This document shows, piece after piece, positions 38,001-46,757 of a stretch of 64,000 nt of DNA; position 1 is the stretch's first letter, and each line of letters opens with the position of its first letter. The position numbers and the translations under genes are program-made. Below the pieces are notes generated by a model. The model made no database searches. It was not told where the DNA came from and was given only the letters and a program-made list of their open reading frames with translations. Source of the DNA: Clostridia bacterium (GTDB taxonomy: Bacteria; Bacillota; Clostridia; TANB77; CAG-508); the NCBI GenBank assembly GCA_022790975.1, contig JAAVYF010000026.1, positions 1 through 64,000 on the forward strand, written 5' to 3'.

Positions 38001-38024
38001 TTGATATATAAGAGTTACAGGAGA

Positions 38025-39245
38025 TTATCTTTCAATATCAGGAAATCTCAAAATTTTATCTTCATTATTTAATAACAATGATTCTTTTTGATTTTCAGTT
38101 TTCATTATTAAGTTATTCTTAGCATAATATTGAGATACTTTATCAATTTCATCTTCTTTAAATTTATTTAAAACTGATGTATAAGTATTTAATGTTACTT
38201 TTATATCTTTATGTCCCATTAATCTTTGAAGAACAACAGGAGGCATACCGGCTTCAATACATCTTGTCCCATAAGTATGTCTTAAAACATGAGTTGCTAA
38301 ATCGGGTTTAAATATATTTAGATTACTACAAATTCTCTTGAATATCGCATTTGCTCCACAATGATTTAGTGGGTGATTTTTATAAAATAACAAATTATAA
38401 TCATTTTTATCAGCTTTAGGTAATTGCTCTTTTATATATGGAAGTAAAAAATCAGGGATAGGTAAATCCCTGATTCCAGCTTCATTTTTTGTTTTATCTC
38501 CTATAATTGTATATCCATATTTATCAGTTGTCATAGTTTTATTTATATGTAGAATATTTTTATCTAAATCAAAATCACTTTTCTTTAAAGATAAAGCTTC
38601 ACTAATTCTTAATCCCATATACATTTGTATTAAAAATACGTTTTTTAAAGGTTCTTTTTCTAATGATACACTCATAAGATAAGAACTTAATTTTTGTTGT
38701 TCATCAACAGTTAAAGATTCGATTACTTTAGCACTTTTTTTACTTCTTGGCTTTATTACTAAATCACATGGATTATCATCTATAAATTTTCTCTTGTATG
38801 CTAAATCCATATTTTTTTCTATTAATTGATATGTGTGATCTCTAATTGAAGCACTATAATTATCATTCAAGAAATTTAAGAAATTTTGAATATCTTTATA
38901 AGTTATATCTTGAATATTTTTATTTCCTAGACCATATTTTTCAATTCTTTTTATATCATAATCTAGTTTATGATATTGAGCTTCTCCAATAATGTTTGCA
39001 TTAAATTTATCTTCACGCATTAACTTTATTAAATCTACTAAACTTAAACCAACATCTTGAATAGTTTTGGAATTATCCATTTCATATCTTTGTTCTGCAA
39101 GTTTGCTATATGCTTCTTCTTTACTTTTACATGAAAAAGATTTTTTGGATTTTGTACCATTATCATTAATTATTCTAAATTGGGCAACCCATTTACCATT
39201 TCTTTTATCTTGATAAACAGAACCTTGTCCTATCATTTTAGGCAT
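38025..39245 (-). CDS. Tyrosine recombinase (integrase)
   Basis: 406 residues from ATG 39245 after GGAGGTGG; the upstream start of the open frame overlaps that site. An N-terminal arm-binding domain (GQGSVYQDKRNGKWVAQFR) and SAM-like core-binding domain precede the catalytic domain. This has Arg in YMGLRISEALSLKKSD, His-x-x-Arg in HVLRHTYGTRCIEAG, His in LMGHKDIKVTL and the nucleophile Tyr in NTYTSVL. Like Tn916/phage-type integrases it recombines att sites; here the target is tRNA-Gln. Confidence 0.95.
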   Translation of the reverse strand: MPKMIGQGSVYQDKRNGKWVAQFRIINDNGTKSKKSFSCKSKEEAYSKLAEQRYEMDNSKTIQDVGLSLVDLIKLMREDKFNANIIGEAQYHKLDYDIKRIEKYGLGNKNIQDITYKDIQNFLNFLNDNYSASIRDHTYQLIEKNMDLAYKRKFIDDNPCDLVIKPRSKKSAKVIESLTVDEQQKLSSYLMSVSLEKEPLKNVFLIQMYMGLRISEALSLKKSDFDLDKNILHINKTMTTDKYGYTIIGDKTKNEAGIRDLPIPDFLLPYIKEQLPKADKNDYNLLFYKNHPLNHCGANAIFKRICSNLNIFKPDLATHVLRHTYGTRCIEAGMPPVVLQRLMGHKDIKVTLNTYTSVLNKFKEDEIDKVSQYYAKNNLIMKTENQKESLLLNNEDKILRFPDIER

Positions 39246-39510
39246 TAGAACCACCTCCAAGATTACTGTTTATTGTTAAATTTTTATTGTACTTTTCATA
39301 TTTCCATACATAATAAGAAAGAACCATAACAACTTTTGTTTTTCCAACTGTTACAGAGGGGAAATCTTTTTCATTAAATAATTCGTAAGCTCGAGTCATT
39401 CCAATTTTTAAATCTTTTGCAACATCATAAACTGTCATATTGGAAAATGCATCTCTATGTGATTTTGATATATAATGCATAATTAATTTAATTTTTAATT
39501 CTTCATTCAT
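39238..39510 (-). CDS. Excisionase-like helix-turn-helix protein
   Basis: 90 residues. The central part MTVYDVAKDLKIGMTRAYEL, followed by FNEKDFPSVTVGKTKVV, is the winged-helix pattern of excisionases (helix, turn, then the FPS-x-x-xGK wing). It overlaps the integrase ribosome binding site and start by a few bases, so the two are coupled. Ribosome binding site GTGAGGT precedes the ATG. Likely controls the direction of recombination. Confidence 0.8.
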   Translation of the reverse strand: MNEELKIKLIMHYISKSHRDAFSNMTVYDVAKDLKIGMTRAYELFNEKDFPSVTVGKTKVVMVLSYYVWKYEKYNKNLTINSNLGGGSNA

Positions 39511-39588
39511 TTTTTACCTCACTATTTATAAATTTTTTTTTGTATAAAAAAGAGGCTACTGTTAATAGCCTCAATAGTTTAAATTTAT

Positions 39589-39930
39589 TTATTTTTCATA
39601 ATCTTCTAAATATCTTTTCTTTATATGTTCAACTGATTCAAATATACAGTTTTCTAAATCTGTACTAAATGGAGAATCATATTTAAGCCATTCATCATAA
39701 ATTACATTTAAAATATCTTTTGTATTGTAGAGTGATTCTAAATCGTTGATACTTAATTGTGTAGATATTTCTAAAATAAAGTTTTTGATTTCTTCTTTAA
39801 TAGTTGTTTGATATGAATTCTCTAGAATCTCATTTTTAGTATCATTTAAAAGTTCATTTTTATAATTTTTAAGTTCTGCATTTAATTTATTTTCTAATTT
39901 AGGTTGAATTTCTTTTTTACTTTTATTCAT
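39589..39930 (-). CDS. Hypothetical element protein (113 residues)
   Basis: Mostly charged and helical (KLENKLNAELKNYKNELLND), with a C-terminal YDEWLKYDSPFSTDLENC stretch. AAGGTGG precedes the ATG. No family recognised. It is part of the leftward operon behind the DUF3846 gene, 12 bases after it. Confidence 0.6.
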   Translation of the reverse strand: MNKSKKEIQPKLENKLNAELKNYKNELLNDTKNEILENSYQTTIKEEIKNFILEISTQLSINDLESLYNTKDILNVIYDEWLKYDSPFSTDLENCIFESVEHIKKRYLEDYEK

Positions 39931-39942
39931 ATAAACACCACC

Positions 39943-40443
39943 TTAAGATTCAAAATCTTTCTCGTTATAATCTTCTGCAAGATGTTCGTTAGAATCATTA
40001 TCTAATTTTGTTAAAAATTCGTTTTTGTAATCATTAATAAAATCTAATAGTTCTTTTTTAGGTGTTGCCATTATTATATAATGATTATCAGGAGAGTATT
40101 CCTCTAATTCTTTTTTAGAATATTTAAGTGATTTTTCATTTATTATTGGAGTTACATTTTTTATTTGTTCATCAGTTAATGACTTAAAATCAGCATTTTC
40201 AAAATCATTGCCAACAACAAAGTAATCTCCTGCGATATAGTCTATATCAAATATAGTATTTGGTGGTAAATCTAAAAGTTTTCCTTCTTCATTACATACA
40301 ATTAAAGTATCATCTGTAAAATCAATAATTTCAATTAAACCTCCAACAAGTTTTTGTTTTGCTTTTAAAGTATTATCTATAAATTTAATTTCAGCTTCAT
40401 AACCAACTTTTTTTAATAATATTTTTAATTTTTCTTTTTTCAT
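39943..40443 (-). CDS. DUF3846-like protein
   Basis: 166 residues. VGGLIEIIDFTDDTLIVCNEEGKLLDLPPNTI and then YIAGDYFVVGNDF match the DUF3846 pattern found on phages and conjugative elements (quoted here as key pieces: VGGLIEI, CNEEGKLLDLPPN, AGDYFVVG). The C-terminal part is acidic. Function unknown. AAAAGGAG precedes the ATG. Confidence 0.7.
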   Translation of the reverse strand: MKKEKLKILLKKVGYEAEIKFIDNTLKAKQKLVGGLIEIIDFTDDTLIVCNEEGKLLDLPPNTIFDIDYIAGDYFVVGNDFENADFKSLTDEQIKNVTPIINEKSLKYSKKELEEYSPDNHYIIMATPKKELLDFINDYKNEFLTKLDNDSNEHLAEDYNEKDFES

Positions 40444-40455
40444 TTTTTGCTCCTT

Positions 40456-41484
40456 TTAATTTTTTTCTAAAATAGTTTTGTTAGAATCACTAGGAAGTAC
40501 AGTTGAATTATTTTGTTCTTCAACATATATATTTTCTTTATCTGTAACTTTAGTTTTGATTCTTAATTTTTCAAAAATATCTTGTGTAACATCTGTATTA
40601 TCTTTAGCGAGTAATTTTATTTTGTCGCCCACAGTGTTATAGGCAATGCAGTCTGTAATATAGCTATTGTGCTTTAATTCACAAGCTTTTAAAAATACTT
40701 TTTTACTTGTAGTAGTAATATAGGCTTTTGTAGAGCCAGTTAATAATGCTTGATTTTTAATATAGCCACCAAGTTGCTCATAATTCATATTCATAAAACA
40801 ATTAGGTAATTCTTGAATAAGTCTAATTTTATTGTTACAACTACAAAGAATAAGCATAGAGTAATTTTCGGAATGCTTAACATCATACATGAGCCTTGCT
40901 AAATCATTTCTGCTATTGATTTTATAGTCCATAATAGGATTTCTTTTACATTCTCTATCAACAGTAATCTTTGTTTCTGAAGTAATTGGAATGCTATCAC
41001 ATACATTAATTTTTCCATTTTGAATATCTATCCAAGAAAATGTGCCATGGTCTACAATAACATGACCTAGAAAACCATTAACAGAGTTAGCTAATTGCTT
41101 TGTAAGTTGAATGTCAGGTTGTGAGGCTTTTGCATTTCCACTTGGGTGATTATGCATTAAATAATAGCCATTTGCTCCTAGTCTAAACATACGATTAATA
41201 ATTTCAATGCAACCTCTAGTAAAATCTTGAGAATTCATGCCATTAGTTCTGTAATTAAATACATTGCACACATTGGGAATTCTTGAAGTAGTAGATTCAT
41301 AACCTACAATTTTGTTATCACACATATAGATAATTCTAAACGTTTCATAAACAGGATTTCTAAAGGTGTAAGCAACTTTTACTAGGTCTGTTGAATTATT
41401 AATTTCAATATTCCTTAAATCAATATATTTTTTAGGAACAGGAAGCTTTGAGATAGCACAGAATAATTCATTAGTTTTATTCAT
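40456..41484 (-). CDS. RadC-like JAB/MPN-domain protein
   Basis: 342 residues. The N-terminal half has a complete JAMM metal motif, YLMHNHPSGNAKASQPD, followed by GHVIVDHGTFSWID, as in RadC/YeeS-type proteins of mobile elements. The C-terminal half (about 170-342) is unrelated and unrecognised. The role of RadC-like proteins is unsettled; on elements they may process DNA or proteins during transfer or establishment. AAAGGGGG precedes the ATG. Confidence 0.8.
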   Translation of the reverse strand: MNKTNELFCAISKLPVPKKYIDLRNIEINNSTDLVKVAYTFRNPVYETFRIIYMCDNKIVGYESTTSRIPNVCNVFNYRTNGMNSQDFTRGCIEIINRMFRLGANGYYLMHNHPSGNAKASQPDIQLTKQLANSVNGFLGHVIVDHGTFSWIDIQNGKINVCDSIPITSETKITVDRECKRNPIMDYKINSRNDLARLMYDVKHSENYSMLILCSCNNKIRLIQELPNCFMNMNYEQLGGYIKNQALLTGSTKAYITTTSKKVFLKACELKHNSYITDCIAYNTVGDKIKLLAKDNTDVTQDIFEKLRIKTKVTDKENIYVEEQNNSTVLPSDSNKTILEKN

Positions 41485-41488
41485 TGTC

Positions 41489-41893
41489 TTAAGCCCCCTT
41501 TATCATATTAAAGAATAAGTAATCGATAATATCTTCTTCAAGTTCTTTAACATCAATAATTTCTAATCTTTTCTGAATTTCTTTCTTTGGTAATTTTTTT
41601 ATATAATTCCATAATATGAAATTATAGTATTGAATATCTTGTGTAACTTTTAGAGAATATAAGTACTTATCTAATTGTGTTTTATAAAATTTAATCTCTT
41701 GTAATTTTGAATCTTCTTCCATAGAAATAACTTGATTCTCGATAGTATTTATGTTTTGCTTGAATTGTCTTAAAGAAGGAGCATATAAAATATGATTAAG
41801 CTCTCTTTCTTTTATTTTTGAATTTAAGTTTTGATATTCGTTTAAGTAATATCTAATTTTTGCTTTTGTAATTAAAAATTTTTTTGAATACAT
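41489..41893 (-). CDS. Hypothetical element protein (134 residues)
   Basis: Helical and charged, beginning MYSKKFLITKAKIRYYLNEY and ending KELEEDIIDYLFFNMIKGA. It lies 4 bases upstream of the RadC-like gene and has AGAGGTGG before its ATG. No family recognised. Confidence 0.6.
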   Translation of the reverse strand: MYSKKFLITKAKIRYYLNEYQNLNSKIKERELNHILYAPSLRQFKQNINTIENQVISMEEDSKLQEIKFYKTQLDKYLYSLKVTQDIQYYNFILWNYIKKLPKKEIQKRLEIIDVKELEEDIIDYLFFNMIKGA

Positions 41894-42051
41894 TTAAACC
41901 ACCTCTAAATTTAGTGATTTCCGGAAATCTGTATTGCTTAAGCTTGATTTCAGTTTAGCATAAATATTTTGAAATAAATGAATTGTAGATTAAAGTAGTT
42001 AAATATGGATTATAATGAACAAAAATATGTTCGTAATTAAGAAAATAAAAA

Positions 42052-42083
42052 AGAAGTAAAATAGTTTTTGCTATTTTACTTCT
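42052..42083 (-). terminator. Terminator of the XRE gene
   Basis: AGAAGTAAAATAG and CTATTTTACTTCT flank a six-base loop; on the minus strand a T run follows. Confidence 0.8.
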
Positions 42084-42105
42084 AAAATATAGTTATTATA
42101 TAAAA

Positions 42106-42825
42106 TTAATTTTCAAAATCATCTTTTACTGTACTATCAATATATAAAATATTATTTTCGTTTAAAGTGTTTTTCTCTAAATCTGTTATTTTTAATTCTT
42201 TAAGCATTTCATCATGAAAATCTAGGTCGATTTTTGAAACTATGCATTTTCTAATAGAAGGAGTATAATTTCCATTTGTACAGCTTAAAGTTCCAAAGAA
42301 TTTATCTCTTGAAGAATCAAAGATATTTAATATTATTTGAGTTACTTCAAGCCTTGGATTATTAGGTTTATAATTTTCTAAAATAAATACGGCAATAGTT
42401 TCATCAGAGTAAATATGACCTGATAAATATATTTTATTAGTTTTATAATCTACTAAATCAGCAATACAAGTATCATATTTTTCATGAAGAATAAGTTTAA
42501 ATTTTCCTTTTCCATATCTTTTTTGAGAAGGAAAATAAGCATTATAGTAAATATATAAAGTGTTTGTTTTAAAAGGATTTTTTGAACGTTCTTTATTTAT
42601 AATTTTATTATTAGAACTATCAAATAAATCATTAGGGCATATACCTAATACTTCACATATTATTGAAATTTGTTCTGGGTTTGGAAATACTTCACCGTTT
42701 TCATATCTTGTAATAGCAGAACGAGTAACACATAAAATATCAGCAAGATTTTCTTGACTTAATCCTTTATCTTTTCTTGCTTTTTTTATATTATTTCCAA
42801 ATTCTTTTTTATCAAATTTAGTCAT
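42106..42825 (-). CDS. XRE-family regulator of the element
   Basis: 239 residues. The N-terminal helix-turn-helix is clear (NNIKKARKDKGLSQENLADI, then RSAITRYENGEVFPNPEQI). The C-terminal 150 residues are a beta-rich domain that I do not recognise (NTLYIYYNAYFPSQKRYGKG). It is transcribed away from the RNA-like region at 42960, and the spacer carries a repeated TAAACTCTAA/TTAGAGTTTA sequence, a good operator candidate. GGAAAGGA precedes the ATG. Confidence 0.85.
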   Translation of the reverse strand: MTKFDKKEFGNNIKKARKDKGLSQENLADILCVTRSAITRYENGEVFPNPEQISIICEVLGICPNDLFDSSNNKIINKERSKNPFKTNTLYIYYNAYFPSQKRYGKGKFKLILHEKYDTCIADLVDYKTNKIYLSGHIYSDETIAVFILENYKPNNPRLEVTQIILNIFDSSRDKFFGTLSCTNGNYTPSIRKCIVSKIDLDFHDEMLKELKITDLEKNTLNENNILYIDSTVKDDFEN

Positions 42826-42843
42826 AGAATAAATCCTTTCCTA

Positions 42844-42919
42844 TAAACTCTAATTATATTATAACATTTTAATAGTGAAATTTCAAATTTCCTTTAAGTA
42901 TCAAGCACTTTAGAGTTTA
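42844..42919. promoter_or_regulatory. Divergent control region with inverted operator copies
   Basis: TAAACTCTAA at 42844-42853 and its inverse TTAGAGTTTA at 42910-42919 flank the minus-strand promoter of the XRE gene (TTGAAA at 42881-42886 and TATAAT at 42858-42863 on the minus strand, 17 apart). A third copy of the core TAGAGTTTA lies at 43128-43136. Confidence 0.55.
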
Positions 42920-42924
42920 CTTAA

Positions 42925-42953
42925 TTGATAAAATTAGTAAATTATGGTATAAT
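42925..42953 (+). promoter_or_regulatory. Promoter of the RNA-like region
   Basis: TTGATA at 42925-42930 and TATAAT at 42948-42953 are 17 bases apart, just right of an operator-like sequence. Confidence 0.65.
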
Positions 42954-42959
42954 ATATGT

Positions 42960-43440
42960 ATATCTAGTACATAGAGTGGCTCTTAATACCTTAATTATTA
43001 ATCTATTCCACAAGCATTGCTTGATGATCGATAAGTGATTCAGGCATTGCGAGTGCCTGGATTTTTAATACAAGAATTCATTAGTTGATTTCTTCGTATT
43101 CACTTACTATATCGATTATTTACTATATAGAGTTTAAGTACGGAGAAAAAAACGATGAACAAAGTATTTTTTAGTCCTGGTGGGTGTCCTGGAGGATTAC
43201 CTATTATATATTAATGTATACCAGTTTTTATAGCCACTCGGAGCTATATTTAGGGGGAAGAAATTTCCCCTAGTTCTAAAAAATAATTGTTTTTTATATA
43301 GATTTGTTTTATAATTAATTTAATAATTATCTGAACTACTCGCAATAGTTCAGTTTAATTAATACATTATGAATTAAGGCATAATGTGTGAAACGTGGGA
43401 AAAGTTTTTAGTTCATCGTTAACTGCCCACGTTTTTTTAT
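42960..43440 (+). ncRNA. Putative structured noncoding RNA of the element, about 480 bases
   Basis: It has a consensus promoter, no long frame, and ends in AACGTGGG...CCCACGTT plus a T run (terminator, 43391-43438). Inside are many pairings: GAGTGGCT (42974-42981) with AGCCACTC (43233-43240) as a long-range closing helix, AGGCA/TGCCT near 43045, AGGGG/CCCCT near 43255, CTGAACTA/TAGTTCAG (43331-43353) and ACATTAT/ATAATGT (43363-43387). Size and hairpin density recall the large RNAs known from mobile elements, but I cannot assign a class. A 19-codon frame lies within it. Confidence 0.5.
43155..43214 (+). CDS. Possible 19-residue peptide within the RNA-like region
   Basis: ATG 43155 follows ACGGAGAAAAAAA and reads MNKVFFSPGGCPGGLPIIY then TAA. 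The GG-C-PGG core is unusual for chance AT-rich sequence, and the local DNA is GC-richer. It could be a signal peptide for the nearby XRE regulator or a leader. It could equally be structured RNA without translation. Confidence 0.35.
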   Translation: MNKVFFSPGGCPGGLPIIY

Positions 43441-43632
43441 GTGCATAAATTTCACAATTTTGTGATTTTAGTAAAAATTGTATAGAAAATATATAAAAAC
43501 AATAGTATTTTCGGAAGAAATACTACTGTTTTGTAGCATAATATGCACATTTTGTTGAAAATAATGCACATAGTATGTTTTTGAATTATGTAAATTGAAT
43601 TGCTATACTATACTTGTAAGGAGGTAGTATCA

Positions 43633-44031
43633 ATGATAACTGAATATGATATTTCTACTAAAGATAAAGAAGTGTCATATATTGAGTTCGTTGATATGAT
43701 ACTAGATAGATTAGGATTTAGAAGAAATAATGTAGGAACAAGATTTTTAAGAGAATTTGTAATTTATCTATATAAGAAGAATCCATTTGAAATTATAATA
43801 AATAATGAAATAGAAGAATTTTTAACAGAAAGAAATATAAAAAATTTGACTATTATCAATTTTATTAAAAGAATAAATTATGCAATTAAATATGCAGATA
43901 CTACAAAAATGAAAGAGAATTTTTTCAATGTATTTCATACTCAATTTGATTATTATTATTTAACACCAAAAACGTTTATTATTTTGATGTTGAATGTATT
44001 AGAAAAAGTGGTATCAATCAATAATTTGTAA
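43633..44031 (+). CDS. Hypothetical element protein (132 residues)
   Basis: ATG 43633 follows AAGGAGGTAG; the frame is open upstream without a better start. The product begins MITEYDISTKDKEVSYIEFV and is helical. No membrane segment or recognised domain. It is the first coding gene to the right of the RNA-like region. Confidence 0.6.
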   Translation: MITEYDISTKDKEVSYIEFVDMILDRLGFRRNNVGTRFLREFVIYLYKKNPFEIIINNEIEEFLTERNIKNLTIINFIKRINYAIKYADTTKMKENFFNVFHTQFDYYYLTPKTFIILMLNVLEKVVSINNL

Positions 44032-44182
44032 TTAAAAGTTATTCAAATAAATAATAATAATTAATTCAAAATTGTATAGTATTTTGATATATTGTTATTT
44101 TTTATTAAAAAATTAAGTCAAACACTTGAAATCTAATAAACATCTCTGTATAATATTGGCGAAAAAAAAAAGAGGTATTATT

Positions 44183-45007
44183 ATGTTAAGATTAAGAGGA
44201 AAAATAGCAATTATATTAATTCTAATTTTGTGTTATGTGATTTTTTACTTTAATATATTGGGGACAAGAACAATCAAAGAAGAAGTAGTAGAAAATGGAA
44301 AGGTTACATATGAATTTGAAGAGGAAGATGTAATCAAATATATTGATAAAAAAGAAGAAGAAAGCAAAAAATCTCAAAATGTACAATTTAAAGTAACTAT
44401 ATATATTACTATGTTTTCAATATTTACCTCTGCAATAATTTCAATACTTTCTCTTATTGTTCAATGTAAAGAAAATAAAAAAGAAAATTGTTATAAGATT
44501 ATGGAAATATTACCTGAAACCATAGAAAAAATGAATATTATTATAACAATTTTGTTAAAAGATAATAGGTATAAAAATATAATAGATACAATTGATTCTA
44601 AAACATTAAGTGAATTCAATATAAAAGAAATACAAGAGATATTTGAACATGATAATAAAGGAAAACCAAATATATTTAATCAAATCGAAAAAATAATTTG
44701 TTACTCAAAGACACAAGACAGGTATGAGAAATATTTAAAAGAAAATTATAGAGAAGAAAAATATAAAGAAATATTTCCCAAAAAGTATACAAAATTAATC
44801 GAGGATACTTTGGATAAAATGAATTTTTTATGTGAAATAATAATAATAAACGACTCTAAATTCATATATGAGCAATACAATACTATTATTTTAGATTCAA
44901 TTTGTAAGTTGTCAATTATAATAGCTAAAGATAATAAGAATATAATTAATAAAAAATATATAAAGATAATTAAATTATATAATAAATGGAATAAAAAGGA
45001 AAAATAG
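44183..45007 (+). CDS. Membrane protein of the element, unknown
   Basis: 274 residues from ATG 44183 after AGAGGT. Two membrane segments (IAIILILILCYVIFYFNIL and TIYITMFSIFTSAIISILSL) enclose an outside stretch of about 45 residues; the remaining 170 residues are cytoplasmic, helical and charged. No family recognised. It may be an accessory or exclusion-type protein. Confidence 0.6.
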   Translation: MLRLRGKIAIILILILCYVIFYFNILGTRTIKEEVVENGKVTYEFEEEDVIKYIDKKEEESKKSQNVQFKVTIYITMFSIFTSAIISILSLIVQCKENKKENCYKIMEILPETIEKMNIIITILLKDNRYKNIIDTIDSKTLSEFNIKEIQEIFEHDNKGKPNIFNQIEKIICYSKTQDRYEKYLKENYREEKYKEIFPKKYTKLIEDTLDKMNFLCEIIIINDSKFIYEQYNTIILDSICKLSIIIAKDNKNIINKKYIKIIKLYNKWNKKEK

Positions 45008-45082
45008 ATATATATGCATAATTTAAAAATATTATACCATAATAATTAATTAACTGTATTACTATAAAATTTTTTTGAAACA

Positions 45083-45111
45083 TTCACAAATACAAATATA
45101 TTTGCTATAAT
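45083..45111 (+). promoter_or_regulatory. Promoter of the lipoprotein genes
   Basis: TTCACA at 45083-45088 and TATAAT at 45106-45111 are 17 apart, with an extended TTTGC before the -10. Confidence 0.5.
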
Positions 45112-45139
45112 AGTTAAAGATAAAAGAGAAAGTAGGTAT

Positions 45140-45682
45140 ATGAAAATGAGAAAGAAAATTTTAAGAGCAATAAGTTTAATACTTTTAGTTATTATGTTAT
45201 TTGTTTTAACAGGTTGCAGTAATGATAATACTAATAAAGAGGAGGTAAACAATGTTACTATTGAGCAAAATGAAGAACTTCAAGTAGAAAATCTTACTTT
45301 AGAAAAATTCAAAGAAGTAATGAAAAAAAGAAATCTGAATGTTGTAGATAGAGGAACAAATAGTCAATATGATCACTATCAAGTACAAGATTCTAATAAT
45401 TCAACTTATTATGAGTTAAGTGTTTTCAAAGATGATGAAACAGCTTTGAGCTGGTGGAATAATTCTCCCAAAAAAATGTATTATGTAGAAGAAGAGATTT
45501 TAGAAGTGCTTAAGAATGAAGAAAAAGAAAATTTCAATAAGTATGAAATAGTTATGAAAAATGGAACTATTTATATAGACTATCGCGAAAATAACTATTT
45601 CTTAAGAGCTACAATACAAAATGATACACCAGAAAATGGACAAAACATTGCTGAGGAAATTTTTAGTGAATTAGGTTTTTAA
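45140..45682 (+). CDS. Lipoprotein, unknown
   Basis: 180 residues. The signal peptide ends in the lipobox LTGC (residues about 22-25), so it is lipidated and exported. The body carries LEKFKEVMKKRNLNVVDRGT and ELSVFKDDETALSWWNN, a small alpha/beta fold that I do not recognise. It is followed by a second lipoprotein gene 26 bases later in the same direction, so these are probably cotranscribed cargo of the element. Confidence 0.75.
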   Translation: MKMRKKILRAISLILLVIMLFVLTGCSNDNTNKEEVNNVTIEQNEELQVENLTLEKFKEVMKKRNLNVVDRGTNSQYDHYQVQDSNNSTYYELSVFKDDETALSWWNNSPKKMYYVEEEILEVLKNEEKENFNKYEIVMKNGTIYIDYRENNYFLRATIQNDTPENGQNIAEEIFSELGF

Positions 45683-45708
45683 ATTTCATAAATATTTAAG
45701 GAGAAAAA

Positions 45709-46719
45709 ATGAAAAAGGGAATTTTAGTAGAAATAAGTGTGATACTTTTAATGTTTAGCCTATTTGTATTAACAGGATGTTCAAATAAAGAAATCGGAGG
45801 AACAACTACAAAATCTAATAACCAAAAACTATCAGATATAGTAAAAGTAGGTGATTATGTAGAGTATAAAACAGAAGTTGGAAATACATATATATCTAAA
45901 GCCGATAAAACTGGAATTGATAAAGAACAAATATTTGAAACAACAGGTGAAGAAAAATGGAGAGTATTAAGTATTGAAGATGATGGAAACGTAAATTTAG
46001 TTAGTGTAGAAGGTATAGTAACCAAATTTGAAAAAGAATATTCATTATATGGAGAAAATGGATTTACAAACGGTGTAGAAGAACTTAATAATATTTCAAA
46101 AATTTTTGCAACAGGAGAAAATGCTATATTTGGAAGAAGTATGAATCTATCTGATGTTATTAATCTTATAGGAATTGATAAAATAGCAAAAGTATATGAA
46201 AATGAAAATGAAGTAGATTTATCTGCATATAGTGGAGAAGAAAAACTTAAACAAGCATATAAACTTATGAATGAAGAATATGGAAACACATATACATTTG
46301 AAAGTCAAACAAAAACTGTTAATTCAGCATTTAATATAAATTCATCAATGAATGCATTTGGAATTGATAAAATAACAGACGATAAAACTACAATAGATTT
46401 ATTACTTACTTCAAATGGAAAAACTGGAGAAAATATTTGGTTAGCAGATGAAATTGTAGATGTAGGAAAAATAGGAAGAGAAGCTAGTTATTTTAACTGT
46501 GGTCTTGCTACATATGATGTAACTAAACGAACACAGTATACTGGATATACAGGAGAAAACATATCAAGTTCTATTGGATTTGAAACATTATATTACATTA
46601 ATTATAATCAAAGAAGTTCATATCCTGATAATTTTATTAGAGTAGTTGTTACATTAGATAAAAACACTAAAGTTTCAGGTGGTACTGGAACAAGTGAACA
46701 ACCATATACTTTAAAATAA
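45709..46719 (+). CDS. Lipoprotein with DUF6273-like domain
   Basis: 336 residues. The lipobox is VLTGC near residue 23. The sequence VKVGDYVEYKT, then EEKWRVLSIEDDGNVNLVSV and the end part VRVVVTLDKNT-like FIRVVVTLDKNTKVSGG resembles the exported domain of many gut Clostridia (DUF6273 and related), with GTSEQPYTLK at the terminus. AAGGAG precedes ATG 45709. Function unknown. Confidence 0.7.
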   Translation: MKKGILVEISVILLMFSLFVLTGCSNKEIGGTTTKSNNQKLSDIVKVGDYVEYKTEVGNTYISKADKTGIDKEQIFETTGEEKWRVLSIEDDGNVNLVSVEGIVTKFEKEYSLYGENGFTNGVEELNNISKIFATGENAIFGRSMNLSDVINLIGIDKIAKVYENENEVDLSAYSGEEKLKQAYKLMNEEYGNTYTFESQTKTVNSAFNINSSMNAFGIDKITDDKTTIDLLLTSNGKTGENIWLADEIVDVGKIGREASYFNCGLATYDVTKRTQYTGYTGENISSSIGFETLYYINYNQRSSYPDNFIRVVVTLDKNTKVSGGTGTSEQPYTLK

Positions 46720-46757
46720 GTGAATGAAATTGATTTTAAATATAGAAGGAAATAAAA

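Noticed and set aside
42960..43440. Group II intron or IS element in the gap
   Set aside because: No reverse transcriptase, transposase or terminal inverted repeats are present; the pairings suit a free-standing RNA.
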